Positions 18,773 to 28,131 of a stretch of 64,000 nucleotides of DNA are shown here, in pieces. Each line of letters starts with the position of its first letter. Position 1 is the first letter of the stretch. The notes beneath the pieces are model-generated. The model was not told the origin of the DNA and searched no databases. It saw nothing but the letters and a program-made list of their open reading frames with translations. This DNA is from Bacteroidia bacterium. GTDB lineage: Bacteria; Bacteroidota; Bacteroidia; Bacteroidales; GWA2-32-17. Position numbers and translations under genes: made by a program. The stretch lies in NCBI GenBank assembly GCA_016218155.1, contig JACREQ010000059.1, positions 62,001-126,000 of the forward strand, written 5' to 3'.

Positions 18773-18921
18773 AATTTTTATTCTTTGTTGGCTGCCTATT
18801 TCTGTATTGTTCGTTTATTCTACTAATAATAGGACTAATTTAAGTTATCAATTCTGACAAACAGCATTTTATAACAAAATATTATTATATTCGTATAATT
18901 TTTTTCATAAAAGCAAAAAAT

Positions 18922-20082
18922 ATGAAACACAGTGCCTTTTCAAAAATTATTGGAATAATATTACTTTCATTTATAGTATTATTATTTACCCAGTCAACCT
19001 CTGATCCTTCATTAAACGACGGAAGTTATTATCAACTGGATCTGAGCGATAATTCTACATATTCTGTAGATTGCTATGATGAGTTAAGTGATGAAAAGTG
19101 GGTAGTTAAAAATAGCTGTTGTACACTAACAACATCCATTATTAATATGCCCGGAGAGGCAGGAGTTGATCCGGATATGGATGTTCCTTTTAATGCAACA
19201 ATTTCAGGTTCTGGTAATTTAGAGGATCCAGATAAGGTTGTAATTGAATATTCTATTGGTTCAGACTGGGTGCAGGTTGCAGAAATTATTGGAACTGAAA
19301 TTCCAACAGGTCATACATCTTCTGGTTTTAGAGCAGAAAACATTCCTGCCGGAGCAGACATACAATTTAGAATAATATTTTGTACAAATCAAAATAGTGA
19401 AAAAATAACACTTATTTCAAAAAACGAGCATGGTCATGGTATAGAAGATGAGACATTAATGATTGGAACACCGTTTTTTGCAGGAAGTAATGTGGCATAT
19501 AAACCGGGAAATTTACCTGTAACACTGGTCACATTTTATGGCTTGGTCGAGAATAATAAAATTAATTTGTTTTGGGAAACAATGGCTGAAATTAATAATT
19601 CTCATTTTGAACTTGAGAGAAGTACAGATGGTGAAAATTTTAAAACTGTAACAATCGTTCAGGGTTCAGGAAACAGTAATAATAAAATTAGTTATAACGC
19701 TACAGATTATGAGCCATTAAAAGGTACATCGTATTATCGCCTTAAACAGGTTGATTATGATGGGAAGTTTGCTTATTCAAATCTTATTGCGGTAAGTACT
19801 GTTACCTCTGAGAGTTCGTGTAATCTTGTAGTGAAGCCTAATCCATGTATTGGAAAATGCTTTGTTTATCTTGAGGATTGTGCTGAACAAAATGGAAATA
19901 AAATGACATTTTCAATGTATGATGCACTTGGTAATGTTGTGAATACGCAAACAGAACTTGTTGAAGAAGGCAAATCGATGTTTGCAATTGATGTAAACAG
20001 TTCTATGAAGTCCGGAGTATATATAGTAAGGGGTAGGTCGGGAAATAAAAACATTGAAAATAAAGCCGTAATAACAAATTAG
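18922..20082 (+). CDS. T9SS type A sorting-domain protein
   Basis: A 386-residue secreted protein: signal peptide (about 1-25), an N-terminal beta-rich region with three Cys near residues 50-68 (DCYDEL, SCCTL), and a linker domain (LVTFYGLVENNKINLFWETMAEINNSHFELERSTDG) very common in T9SS cargo. The C-terminal sorting domain has LVVKPNPCIG and ends GVYIVRG. The N-terminal part is not one I recognise. The next gene starts four bases after the stop, so they are probably one operon. Confidence 0.8.
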   Translation: MKHSAFSKIIGIILLSFIVLLFTQSTSDPSLNDGSYYQLDLSDNSTYSVDCYDELSDEKWVVKNSCCTLTTSIINMPGEAGVDPDMDVPFNATISGSGNLEDPDKVVIEYSIGSDWVQVAEIIGTEIPTGHTSSGFRAENIPAGADIQFRIIFCTNQNSEKITLISKNEHGHGIEDETLMIGTPFFAGSNVAYKPGNLPVTLVTFYGLVENNKINLFWETMAEINNSHFELERSTDGENFKTVTIVQGSGNSNNKISYNATDYEPLKGTSYYRLKQVDYDGKFAYSNLIAVSTVTSESSCNLVVKPNPCIGKCFVYLEDCAEQNGNKMTFSMYDALGNVVNTQTELVEEGKSMFAIDVNSSMKSGVYIVRGRSGNKNIENKAVITN

Positions 20083-20085
20083 AAA

Positions 20086-20958
20086 ATGAAAACAATATAT
20101 TTTATTTTATTCTGCGTCATTTGTTTTGTTGGTTGCAATACCGAATCAGAAAAACAAGTAGATGAGCAGTCGGGTTCCGATAAAAATCAAATGCTTGGAC
20201 CAAATGAAGCGCTTTTGTACTCTGTTCCTGCTCCAACTGTTGTTTCTGCATTATTAAAAACATATGGCAACAACGTGTACGATAGCAAGCTGTTAGACGA
20301 TACAAAATCAATTGAACCGCAGATAGGTATTAGTTCGGGACAGACTTTAAAGCTTGGTGTTTATATTATTGATTTTAACTATAGTTATATTTTTGATCAG
20401 AGGCAATTGTCTTTAAATTATCTTTCAAAAATGGAAAAGATAATGATTAATTTAAATATGCAAAGTCCAGAAATACACTTAGCACTTGTTCGTTTGCGCG
20501 AAAACATTAACAACTCCGATTCGGTAAAAGAAATAGTTAATGACTACCAGACCAAATTGGGTAATTATTATATTGATGAAGATATGGAACCGCTTGGATT
20601 ATATGTTCTTTCCGGGATGTATGTCGAGGGACTTTATTTAACTCTGGGTAGTTATAAGAATATTATTAAATCCAAACCAAGCATAAATCTTCACGATGAC
20701 AGGTTTGCACAATTATTACTACAGGAAGAAACTCAATTGAACAATTTGTTAGATTTATGGAAAGATAAAAACGATCCTGAATCTTCAAAAATTATTGATA
20801 AGTTAACAACGTTAAAAACTTCTTTTGATACATTAAAGATTAGTTATGCTACTCACCCCAAAACCAATAAAATTGTACGTATAAATTTTGACAGATCAAA
20901 ATTAGATTCTATGACTGGAGCGATTGAAAAAATAAGAAAAGAAGTAACAAATAATTAA
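20086..20958 (+). CDS. Helical lipoprotein of unknown function
   Basis: A 290-residue lipoprotein (lipobox CFVGC, Cys about 16) that is mostly alpha-helical after a Ser/Gln-rich linker. I recognise no domain. It follows the T9SS protein by three bases and is likely co-expressed with it. Bacteroidota have many such periplasm-facing helical lipoproteins; nothing in the sequence points to a catalytic role. Confidence 0.65.
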   Translation: MKTIYFILFCVICFVGCNTESEKQVDEQSGSDKNQMLGPNEALLYSVPAPTVVSALLKTYGNNVYDSKLLDDTKSIEPQIGISSGQTLKLGVYIIDFNYSYIFDQRQLSLNYLSKMEKIMINLNMQSPEIHLALVRLRENINNSDSVKEIVNDYQTKLGNYYIDEDMEPLGLYVLSGMYVEGLYLTLGSYKNIIKSKPSINLHDDRFAQLLLQEETQLNNLLDLWKDKNDPESSKIIDKLTTLKTSFDTLKISYATHPKTNKIVRINFDRSKLDSMTGAIEKIRKEVTNN

Positions 20959-21049
20959 AAAAAGATGAGGTTAGTTTTTATATGTTAAATACTTATATAT
21001 AACCATAAAATGAAAATTGTTGTACTTTCTCTGGAGAAGAAATTTACAA

Positions 21050-22765
21050 CTACTCTTTCAATTCCCACTTAATTTCAATTTCCCAGTTTGAGCGTAGGTT
21101 AATTTCTTCGGGATAAAAATAAAATTTTTCTGGCTGTGTATGTTCCAGATAACAACCTGTATCCCATTTTCCGTTTTTATTTGAGTCGACAAATACTCTT
21201 AATTTATATTTGCCAGGATTAAGCCTGTCTAGTTTTTTAATTAACGGAAGTTGTCCTTTCCACTCGGCAAATACTGATTCTTTTGAATCTATTAATTGAA
21301 AAACATATGAATTTACTGGTCCTGTGGCTTCAAACTTAATGGTACTATAATAATCAGCTGAAGCAGATTTAAATGTTCTAACAATAGTATCGCATGCAAG
21401 ACCATAAACATCTTTAATTTTATTTTTATTAAAACTAAAACGATAGTTCATTTCATCTTTCCATTTGTAACTTAAATAATAAATCGAGGAAGAAAGACTA
21501 TCAATTAAAATTTGAGGATTAACCTTATAAAAAACAGTATCTTTAGATTCTTCTAAAATTATTTTATCTGTTGTTAATTGTAACACAGGATTAGAGAATT
21601 TTAATCTTGGGCTTTCATTATAGCTTATTTGCTGATTGTTTTGAAGAGTAGTTAAAATACTTGGTTTTTTAAGAATACTTGGTTTTTTAGTGTTTTCGTT
21701 ATAAACAAAGGTCACCGTATCAATTGCTTTGTATAGCTGATTTACACTGTCTTTTTTAAAATATGTTATTTTAAATTTAAGGCTGTCTTTGCTATAATCT
21801 ACCGAATCGATAATCCAAATTGTAAGTGAATCGAGACGGCTGTTTTTGTCAACAATATATTTGTTAGTTGTTATTGGGTCTACTGTTAAATTTTTAAATC
21901 CTTTTCTATTAAAATAAATCTGGCATTTATTTTTTTCCGGTCGCCCTGTTTTTTTTATGAACTGTTTGACACGATCTTCCTCAAACGAATAAAAAATCAA
22001 ATTTGATGGACTGTATTCGGTTCTTACAAATGTAACAATTGAGTCTTCTTTTATGGTGTCTGTGAGAGTTTTGTTTATTGCATCAGGCACAATTAATGTG
22101 TCTGAAAAAGCTATTCTTTCGTTTGGTAAATCGAACAATAAGTTACTGTTGGCATCTTTTAAGCCAAATATTTTGTATTTCCCGCTTCTTAAATTTTCTA
22201 AATTAAATATTCCGCTTGCATTTGTTTTTCCAATATAAAACGGAGGATTTTTTAAGGGAACAGAATCAAAAGTCTCATTATATAACAAAATAAACATTCC
22301 GACTTCCGGTTTATGGGTATAAGATTCAAGAACTTTTCCTGAAACTTTTAGTGAATCAATATACGGTCCTGTAGAAAAACAAAAATGAAAATTATCAATC
22401 GAATTATTTTCGTTTAAGTCGGCAATTGCATCTGAAAAGTTAAGGTTGTAGGTTGTGTTAGGAATCAAACTATCTTCAAAAGTAATAATTACAGATTTTG
22501 TTTTACAGATAATCTTTGGTTTTTCTTTCATGGGTGGAGAAACCACTAATTTCTCCTGTATTGATTTTAGCTGAACAAACTCGTCAAAATCAAGATATAT
22601 TTTTTTCTCTGTAAAGTTTATTGATTGATTTAAAGGAGTGCTTTTTATTAGTACAGGGGGCTTTTCATCTCTTGGTCCGCCCTCTAAAGCAGACTGACTC
22701 GCACAGGAGTATAGTAATCCTATAAACGCTGATAATATTGAGATTAAAAGAAATAGATTCTTCAT
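21050..22765 (-). CDS. Bacterial Ig-like (Big_5) lipoprotein
   Basis: The 571-residue protein has a lipobox (LLYSC) followed by the conserved start SALEGGPRDEKPPVL and an Ig-like domain (about 35-130: LNQSINFTEKKIYLDFDEFV, then TTYNLNFSDAIADLNE). The remainder is beta-rich and includes GKYKIFGLKDANSN and RVFVDSNKNGKWD segments that resemble calcium-binding loops. This is a widespread Bacteroidota envelope lipoprotein of unknown role. It is transcribed divergently from lgt, whose product would lipidate it. Confidence 0.8.
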   Translation of the reverse strand: MKNLFLLISILSAFIGLLYSCASQSALEGGPRDEKPPVLIKSTPLNQSINFTEKKIYLDFDEFVQLKSIQEKLVVSPPMKEKPKIICKTKSVIITFEDSLIPNTTYNLNFSDAIADLNENNSIDNFHFCFSTGPYIDSLKVSGKVLESYTHKPEVGMFILLYNETFDSVPLKNPPFYIGKTNASGIFNLENLRSGKYKIFGLKDANSNLLFDLPNERIAFSDTLIVPDAINKTLTDTIKEDSIVTFVRTEYSPSNLIFYSFEEDRVKQFIKKTGRPEKNKCQIYFNRKGFKNLTVDPITTNKYIVDKNSRLDSLTIWIIDSVDYSKDSLKFKITYFKKDSVNQLYKAIDTVTFVYNENTKKPSILKKPSILTTLQNNQQISYNESPRLKFSNPVLQLTTDKIILEESKDTVFYKVNPQILIDSLSSSIYYLSYKWKDEMNYRFSFNKNKIKDVYGLACDTIVRTFKSASADYYSTIKFEATGPVNSYVFQLIDSKESVFAEWKGQLPLIKKLDRLNPGKYKLRVFVDSNKNGKWDTGCYLEHTQPEKFYFYPEEINLRSNWEIEIKWELKE

Positions 22766-22859
22766 TTATTATTGTTTCGCTGCAAAAATACAAAAATAAC
22801 AACTTATCTTTTGGTAAAAAGGTGCATTAGGTTTTATTAACTTCAATTCAAAAATAAAT

Positions 22860-22867
22860 TAACTTTG
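22860..22867 (+). promoter_or_regulatory. Candidate -7 element before lgt
   Basis: TAACTTTG fits TAnnTTTG and ends 19 bases before the lgt ATG. The same octamer at the same distance precedes the coiled-coil gene at 24747. No clear -33 TTTG is present. Confidence 0.45.
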
Positions 22868-22886
22868 AAAAATAAAATTTTAAAGC

Positions 22887-23675
22887 ATGACAACATTGTA
22901 TATTAACTGGAATCCATCTCCCGAAATGTTTAATATTGGCGGATTTGCTGTTCGTTGGTATGGTTTATTATTTGCTGCCGGATTCTTTTTTGGCTATATA
23001 ATAATGCAGAGAATTTTTAAAAAAGAAAATATTCCTGCAAAAGTTCTTGACAGATTAACGATTTATATGTTGTTGGGAACTGTAATAGGTGCTCGACTGG
23101 GACATTGTCTTTTTTATGAACCGGAATATTATTTTGCAAATCCATGGGAAATATTAAATATCAGGCAAGGTGGATTAGCAAGTCATGGTGCAGCGATTGG
23201 TATATTAGCTTCTTTAGCTTTGTTTTCATATCTACAGAAAAGAAGCTATGCCTGGATAGTTGACAGAATAGTAATCGTAGTAGCTCTTTCAGGCTTTTTT
23301 ATACGTAGTGGAAATTTACTTAATTCAGAAATTATAGGTTCGCCAACAACTGTTTCATGGGCATTTATTTTTCCTCAAGTTGATTTGATTCCGCGTCACC
23401 CAACACAGGTATATGAATTGCTTGCTTATTTGCTGATATTTATACTATTGCTCTGGCTGTTTTTTAAGAAGAATGCAGGAACGAAACCTTTTTTGCTTAC
23501 CGGACTATTTATGGTATTGGTTTTTGGATTCCGCTTTTTTGTTGAGTTTTACAAAGACGTGCAAGTTGATTTCGAAAAATCAATGACTTTAAATATGGGT
23601 CAATGGTTAAGTATTCCAGTTATTGTTTTGGGAATCATTCTTATAGCGTTTTCACTAAAGAAAGCAAAAAGTTAA
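22887..23675 (+). CDS. lgt: Prolipoprotein diacylglyceryl transferase
   Basis: A 262-residue, seven-helix inner-membrane enzyme with the family landmarks FAVRWYGLLFAAGF, RQGGLASHGAAIG (contains the essential His), SGNLLNSEIIGSPT (the Lgt signature region) and PRHPTQVYE. It transfers diacylglyceryl from phosphatidylglycerol to the lipobox Cys of prolipoproteins. The many lipoproteins in this window are its substrates. Length and start are normal. Confidence 0.96.
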   Translation: MTTLYINWNPSPEMFNIGGFAVRWYGLLFAAGFFFGYIIMQRIFKKENIPAKVLDRLTIYMLLGTVIGARLGHCLFYEPEYYFANPWEILNIRQGGLASHGAAIGILASLALFSYLQKRSYAWIVDRIVIVVALSGFFIRSGNLLNSEIIGSPTTVSWAFIFPQVDLIPRHPTQVYELLAYLLIFILLLWLFFKKNAGTKPFLLTGLFMVLVFGFRFFVEFYKDVQVDFEKSMTLNMGQWLSIPVIVLGIILIAFSLKKAKS

Positions 23676-23770
23676 ATTTTTACTAAAAAGTAACTTTTAT
23701 AGTAATAAATTTGGCTGTTTCGCTAATACTGCTATTTTTGTTGTCTGAACTACCAAAAAAATCAACTGTT

Positions 23771-24670
23771 TTGAAGAGATTACACGCAATTCTTTTTTTA
23801 ATTTTTTTTACTGTTAATTTTTATGCGTTTTCTCAATCTTCGCCAAATGTAATTAAAGAAGTTCCCGATACAAATAGTGTTGGTCCACAGGAAGATGATG
23901 AGCTCGATCCGGTAGATGCCGTAACAGCAACCAACGAGTATTTTAAAATTATTAAGGATAATAATTTAGATGTTCCTGCATATAATCAGTACTTTTTTTG
24001 GGATACTTTAGATATTCATCCCTATCAGTCCAAGATGAATAAATTTACAGAAACAAGAATTTTATCGCTTTTAGATAGTAATTCGGTTTTTGCAATGCCA
24101 ATGAATCGTAAACCCATAAATTCAAATTTTGGATGGAGAAAATGGAAATATCATTATGGAATTGATTTAGGGTTAAATGTTGGCGATAGTATTGTTTCGA
24201 CATTTGATGGAATGGTTCGAGTTGTTAGAAAGAGTAAATCGTATGGTAATGTTGTTGTTATAAGGCATAATAATGGACTTGAAACTCTTTATGCTCATCT
24301 TTCAAAAGCATTAGTAAAACCAAATCAGGAGGTAAGAGCCGGGGAACTTATTGCACTTGGAGGAAACACAGGACATTCAACAGGACCACATTTACATTTT
24401 GAAATCAGATATCTGGGAGGCCCGATTAACCCTAGTGAAATAATTGATTTTAATAATTTTACTCTTGTAAGCGATACTTTAATTGTAGATCGTTGTCGTT
24501 TCGAATATCTTGACGATGTTCAAAAAGCCAGATATTATACTATTAGAAAAGGTGATACACTTGGAAGAATAGCAAAAAGAAACGGAGTATCTATTTCCAG
24601 ATTATGTAAACTTAATGGAATTACAAGAAAAACGACTTTACGAATTGGTCGCCGTTTGAGATATACATAA
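23771..24670 (+). CDS. M23 (LytM-type) peptidase with LysM domain
   Basis: The frame is open from a TTG at 23711, but a TTG at 23771 directly precedes a normal signal peptide (KRLHAILFLIFF to YAFSQ), so I prefer it; no ATG is available. The peptidase domain (about residues 120-235) has SNFGWRKWKYHYGIDLG and GHSTGPHLHFEIRY, which supply the zinc ligands, so it should be an active murein endopeptidase. A LysM domain follows (YTIRKGDTLGRIAKRNG). It lies 95 bases after lgt and fits an envelope-maintenance group. Confidence 0.88.
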   Translation: MKRLHAILFLIFFTVNFYAFSQSSPNVIKEVPDTNSVGPQEDDELDPVDAVTATNEYFKIIKDNNLDVPAYNQYFFWDTLDIHPYQSKMNKFTETRILSLLDSNSVFAMPMNRKPINSNFGWRKWKYHYGIDLGLNVGDSIVSTFDGMVRVVRKSKSYGNVVVIRHNNGLETLYAHLSKALVKPNQEVRAGELIALGGNTGHSTGPHLHFEIRYLGGPINPSEIIDFNNFTLVSDTLIVDRCRFEYLDDVQKARYYTIRKGDTLGRIAKRNGVSISRLCKLNGITRKTTLRIGRRLRYT

Positions 24671-24719
24671 TTTTTAACTTTTGTTCAGACAATGAATTTT
24701 TTCGGCAAACGTTTTAAAT

Positions 24720-24727
24720 TAACTTTG
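24720..24727 (+). promoter_or_regulatory. Candidate -7 element
   Basis: TAACTTTG ends 19 bases before the ATG at 24747. It argues that translation starts at this ATG and not at the GTG at 24738, which would be only ten bases downstream of the element. Confidence 0.45.
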
Positions 24728-24746
24728 TAGCAAAATTGTGCAGAAT

Positions 24747-25655
24747 ATGGACGAGTTAAATACAACTGGCGCGCCACGCAAAAAAATGGATCTTGTTTAT
24801 TTTATTGTGATACTTATTTTATTGGTATCCAATGGGTTTTTTGCATATAAGTTTTACACTATGCGAAAAGAAAAAGTTTTTGTTGAGGTAGAACTAAAAG
24901 ATACAGGTGCAGAAAAAGCCAATCTTGAAAAAGAATTCAACGATATGCTTGCTCAATATGATGCATTAAAAACTGATAACTCTAAAATATCAAGTGAGCT
25001 AGAAGAGGAGAAAACAAAGATTAAAGAAATGCTTGATGAGATTAAAAATTTAAAATCTGCAAATTATTATCAAATCAGTCAGTATAAAAAGGAATTGGGA
25101 ACACTTCGTGAAATTATGCGAAGCTATATTGTTCAAATCGATTCACTAAATACAAGAAATAAATTACTGGTTGAAGAAAACAAACAGGTTAAAACCGACT
25201 TTCAGAAAGTAAAATCCGAAAAAGAAACTCTTCAGGTTAAAACCGATGATTTGTCACAGAAAGTAGATGTTGCTTCTGCGTTAAGAGCTATAAGTATTTC
25301 GCCATTGCCTGTAAACGAAAAAGGGAAAGAAGTAACAAAAGCCAAAAAAGTTACAAGAATAAAAGTTTGTTTTACCCTTACAGAAAATGCAATTGCAAAA
25401 TCGGGAAACAGAATAGTTTATTTAAGAATTGCTCGTCCCGACAAAGAAATTTTACCAAATACCGAAGGTGGAATGTTTGATTATGAGGGAAATCAAATAC
25501 TTTATTCTGCAAAAAGAGAAATCGATTATGAGAATAAAGATGTTGATATGTGTATCTTTTGGGCAAATACAGGCGATTTAACTGAAGGTGTTTACACAGT
25601 TGATCTTTTTAGCGAAGGCAAACAAATTGGTACCGCAACTTTTGCGCTTAAATAA
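24747..25655 (+). CDS. Membrane-anchored coiled-coil protein
   Basis: A 302-residue protein with a short cytoplasmic N terminus, one transmembrane helix (about 16-36, DLVYFIVILILLVSNGFFAY), and a long coiled coil (about 45-180). A beta-rich C-terminal domain (about 195-302) has a VCFTLTENAIAKSGN start. It is a recognisable conserved type in Bacteroidota, but I know no function for it. The C-terminal domain probably lies in the periplasm. Confidence 0.7.
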   Translation: MDELNTTGAPRKKMDLVYFIVILILLVSNGFFAYKFYTMRKEKVFVEVELKDTGAEKANLEKEFNDMLAQYDALKTDNSKISSELEEEKTKIKEMLDEIKNLKSANYYQISQYKKELGTLREIMRSYIVQIDSLNTRNKLLVEENKQVKTDFQKVKSEKETLQVKTDDLSQKVDVASALRAISISPLPVNEKGKEVTKAKKVTRIKVCFTLTENAIAKSGNRIVYLRIARPDKEILPNTEGGMFDYEGNQILYSAKREIDYENKDVDMCIFWANTGDLTEGVYTVDLFSEGKQIGTATFALK

Positions 25656-25694
25656 TTCCAGTTCGATTAATTATTACAGAAATAATTGTCTGGT

Positions 25695-26390
25695 TTATTC
25701 CTTCACACTTAGAATATAACCATTACCGTGTAAGTTTGTAATTTCAACCCGGGCATCATCTTTTAAATATTTTCTGAGCTTTGTTACAAACACATCCATG
25801 CTTCGGGTAGTAAAATAGTTGTCGTCGCCCCAGATTGTTTTTAACGCCGTTTCGCGAGGTGTAATATTATTCAGATTTTTACACATTAATTGTAAAAGGC
25901 ATGACTCTTTTGGCGACAACTTATGGACTTCATTTCCATTTGCCAATGTTCTGAAACGACTGTTGTATATGTAAATTCCAATATTAAATTCTTCCTGTTC
26001 GTTATTTTCTTTTTGAACGCAATGCCTTTTTAATATTGCTTTTATTTTTAATAACAATACTTCCGAATCGAATGGTTTTGTAATATAATCATCGGCTCCA
26101 AGCGAAAATCCTTTTAATATATCTTCCTTTAATGTTTTAGCGGTCAGAAAGAATAGCGGAATTGTTTCGTTTACTAATCTTATTTCTCGAGCCACTGCAT
26201 AACCGTCAAAATTTGGTAACATTACATCAAGTATGCAAATATCGTATTCGTTGTTACGAAAATAATGAATTGCCTTTGCACCATCCTCAAATAAACTTAC
26301 ATGAAATCCCTGTATCTCAAGATAGGATTTAAGAACCATACCAAAGTTCTTGTCATCTTCAACCAGAAATATTTTTTGTTTATTCGTCAT
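25695..26390 (-). CDS. OmpR-family response regulator
   Basis: A 231-residue regulator: receiver domain (about 5-120) with acidic pocket VEDD and phospho-acceptor Asp55 (CILDVMLPN), the switch Thr (LTAK) and Lys (ITKPF). A winged-helix DNA-binding domain follows (about 135-231: KLSPKESCLLQLM, RSMDVFVTKLRKYL). The start overlaps the kinase gene by 11 bases. It probably binds the phased TTAAC repeats upstream of 28132, which lie just beyond the kinase gene. Confidence 0.95.
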   Translation of the reverse strand: MTNKQKIFLVEDDKNFGMVLKSYLEIQGFHVSLFEDGAKAIHYFRNNEYDICILDVMLPNFDGYAVAREIRLVNETIPLFFLTAKTLKEDILKGFSLGADDYITKPFDSEVLLLKIKAILKRHCVQKENNEQEEFNIGIYIYNSRFRTLANGNEVHKLSPKESCLLQLMCKNLNNITPRETALKTIWGDDNYFTTRSMDVFVTKLRKYLKDDARVEITNLHGNGYILSVKE

Positions 26391-27978
26391 TTTTTATTGG
26401 TAAACAAAATGTGAATGTGCTGCCAACTCCTTTTTCGCTCTGAACGGTAATGTTTCCTTTAAAAGCTGTTACAACTTCCTTAACATAACTTAAACCCAAA
26501 CCAAATCCCTTTACATTATGAACATCGCCGGTGTGAACCCTGTAAAACCTATCGAAAACCCTTTTAGCATCATCTTTTTCCATTCCAATTCCATTATCAG
26601 AAATTGCAAAACAAATATTATTCTCTTTGTTATAAGTTGAAATTTTTATGGATGGTAAATCTTTAGAATACTTAACAGCATTATCAAGTATGTTTAGCAA
26701 AGCACCATTAAGGTGTACCAGATCCGCTTCAATAAAATATTTTTTTGCGTTTAACTCCAGCGAAATATTCCCGTTTTTTTGTTCTAACTGAAGTTTAATT
26801 CTTTCAACCGCTTTTTCAATTTGTTCGTGAGCATTTAATGTTGTAATATGAAACTCAACATCTTTTTTATCAAACAACGACATCTGAAGAACCTTCTGTA
26901 CCTGAGAATTCATTCGTAACGCCTCTTCTTTAATAATTCTGTTAAAATTTAAAATCTGATTTTTATCTTCAAGCACAACCGGGTTATTTATTGCGTCCGT
27001 AGCTAATGAAATGGTAGCAATTGGAGTTTTAAACTCATGAGTCATGTTATTAATAAAATCGTTTTTAATCTCGGAAATTTTCTTCTGGCGCAGTATAGCA
27101 AAAATTGTAATTATAAAAGTCATAAGTATAATTAATGTAAAAACAATCGATCCTATTATCATAAATGATAATGACCGATATATATAACTGTTTCTTTCGG
27201 GAAAATACATTTTTAAATAATCCGACTTTGCAACCAAATCATTTGGGAACAAGTTAACCGAATAAACATATGCTTTGGAATCTTCTTTATATCCTTTGGA
27301 AATTAAAGCCGAATCAATTTTATTTTTTCCATTAACAATATACTCGTAAGGCAAATCAATAGCATTATTTTTTAAAACTGATTTAAGCAGTTGAGAGAAA
27401 TTTATTTTCTGAAGCCTTTTATCTAAAGTAATATTTTTAAATTCATACTCTACCAACATTTTCTCAACCACATTTCTGAATTTATCTGTTTTTACATTTA
27501 TTTTATTGTTGTTTTTAATCACAGTAATGCAAACATCTTTAGAACTGTCATTTGTTACTTTTACCGAAGACTTTACAAACTCATCAAAATCACCCGTTAA
27601 TTTTGAATCAATTTTTATGGTTTTACAATCCTGGTTTATCTGAAGCCCCGAGCAACCATTAGAATCTTTGGAAATGATAATCTTTTTGAACTGAGTTTTA
27701 TGTTTGTTTTTATGATTAATCAAAGATTCCGGCATACAGTCTGCATTTTCCGGTAAATTATCAACATTAATAGAGCAAATATTACTTGTTATTATATGAC
27801 TTGTCTCGTCTGTTTCAATTTTACTTACAAGCTCGTTCATTGCTTCATTCACCTTGCGCCCGAATTGTTCCTCGTTAATTTTAACGGCATTCATAATCCA
27901 GAAAATCTGCACAAACACAATCCCGATAAGGGAAATGCTCATTAACAAAATTATATATCTTATAGCTTTTGGCTTCAC
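26380..27978 (-). CDS. Sensor histidine kinase
   Basis: A 532-residue kinase with a first transmembrane helix (about 7-29), a large periplasmic sensor region, a second helix (about 271-296), a HisKA domain with NNMTHEFKTPIATISL (phospho-acceptor His), and a HATPase_c domain (NILDNAVKYS, DNGIGM, GFGLGLSYVKEV). The sensor region contains several Cys (for example SNICSIN, DCMP, GCSG, QDCK) that could form disulfides. It partners the overlapping response regulator and is divergent from the T9SS protein gene at 28132. Confidence 0.94.
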   Translation of the reverse strand: MKPKAIRYIILLMSISLIGIVFVQIFWIMNAVKINEEQFGRKVNEAMNELVSKIETDETSHIITSNICSINVDNLPENADCMPESLINHKNKHKTQFKKIIISKDSNGCSGLQINQDCKTIKIDSKLTGDFDEFVKSSVKVTNDSSKDVCITVIKNNNKINVKTDKFRNVVEKMLVEYEFKNITLDKRLQKINFSQLLKSVLKNNAIDLPYEYIVNGKNKIDSALISKGYKEDSKAYVYSVNLFPNDLVAKSDYLKMYFPERNSYIYRSLSFMIIGSIVFTLIILMTFIITIFAILRQKKISEIKNDFINNMTHEFKTPIATISLATDAINNPVVLEDKNQILNFNRIIKEEALRMNSQVQKVLQMSLFDKKDVEFHITTLNAHEQIEKAVERIKLQLEQKNGNISLELNAKKYFIEADLVHLNGALLNILDNAVKYSKDLPSIKISTYNKENNICFAISDNGIGMEKDDAKRVFDRFYRVHTGDVHNVKGFGLGLSYVKEVVTAFKGNITVQSEKGVGSTFTFCLPIKNDE

Positions 27979-28031
27979 TTAATATCAATTTTGATTCAAA
28001 TATACAACTATAAAATATTCGATTTTAAACT

Positions 28032-28068
28032 TTAACGTTTCCTTAACCTTTCTTAACCAGACCTTAAC
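28032..28068. promoter_or_regulatory. Four phased TTAAC direct repeats, likely response-regulator site
   Basis: TTAAC occurs at 28032, 28043, 28053 and 28064 (first bases), so the steps are 11, 10 and 11 bases, one helix turn each. The last three are within CTTAAC. OmpR-family regulators bind direct repeats with this period. The array ends where a -33 element would be expected for the TAATTTTG at 28091, consistent with activation of the gene at 28132, and it lies between that gene and the kinase gene. Confidence 0.65.
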
Positions 28069-28090
28069 CATAAGCAGGCAAAATCAAACA

Positions 28091-28125
28091 TAATTTTGCA
28101 TTAACAATAAAATAAAAAAGGAGGA
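28091..28125 (+). promoter_or_regulatory. -7 element and strong Shine-Dalgarno of the T9SS gene
   Basis: TAATTTTG at 28091-28098 fits TAnnTTTG, but the base position of a -33 TTTG (28068-28071) does not match. AGGAGGA at 28119-28125 lies six bases before the ATG, an unusually perfect ribosome-binding site for this window. Confidence 0.6.
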
Positions 28126-28131
28126 TTTATT

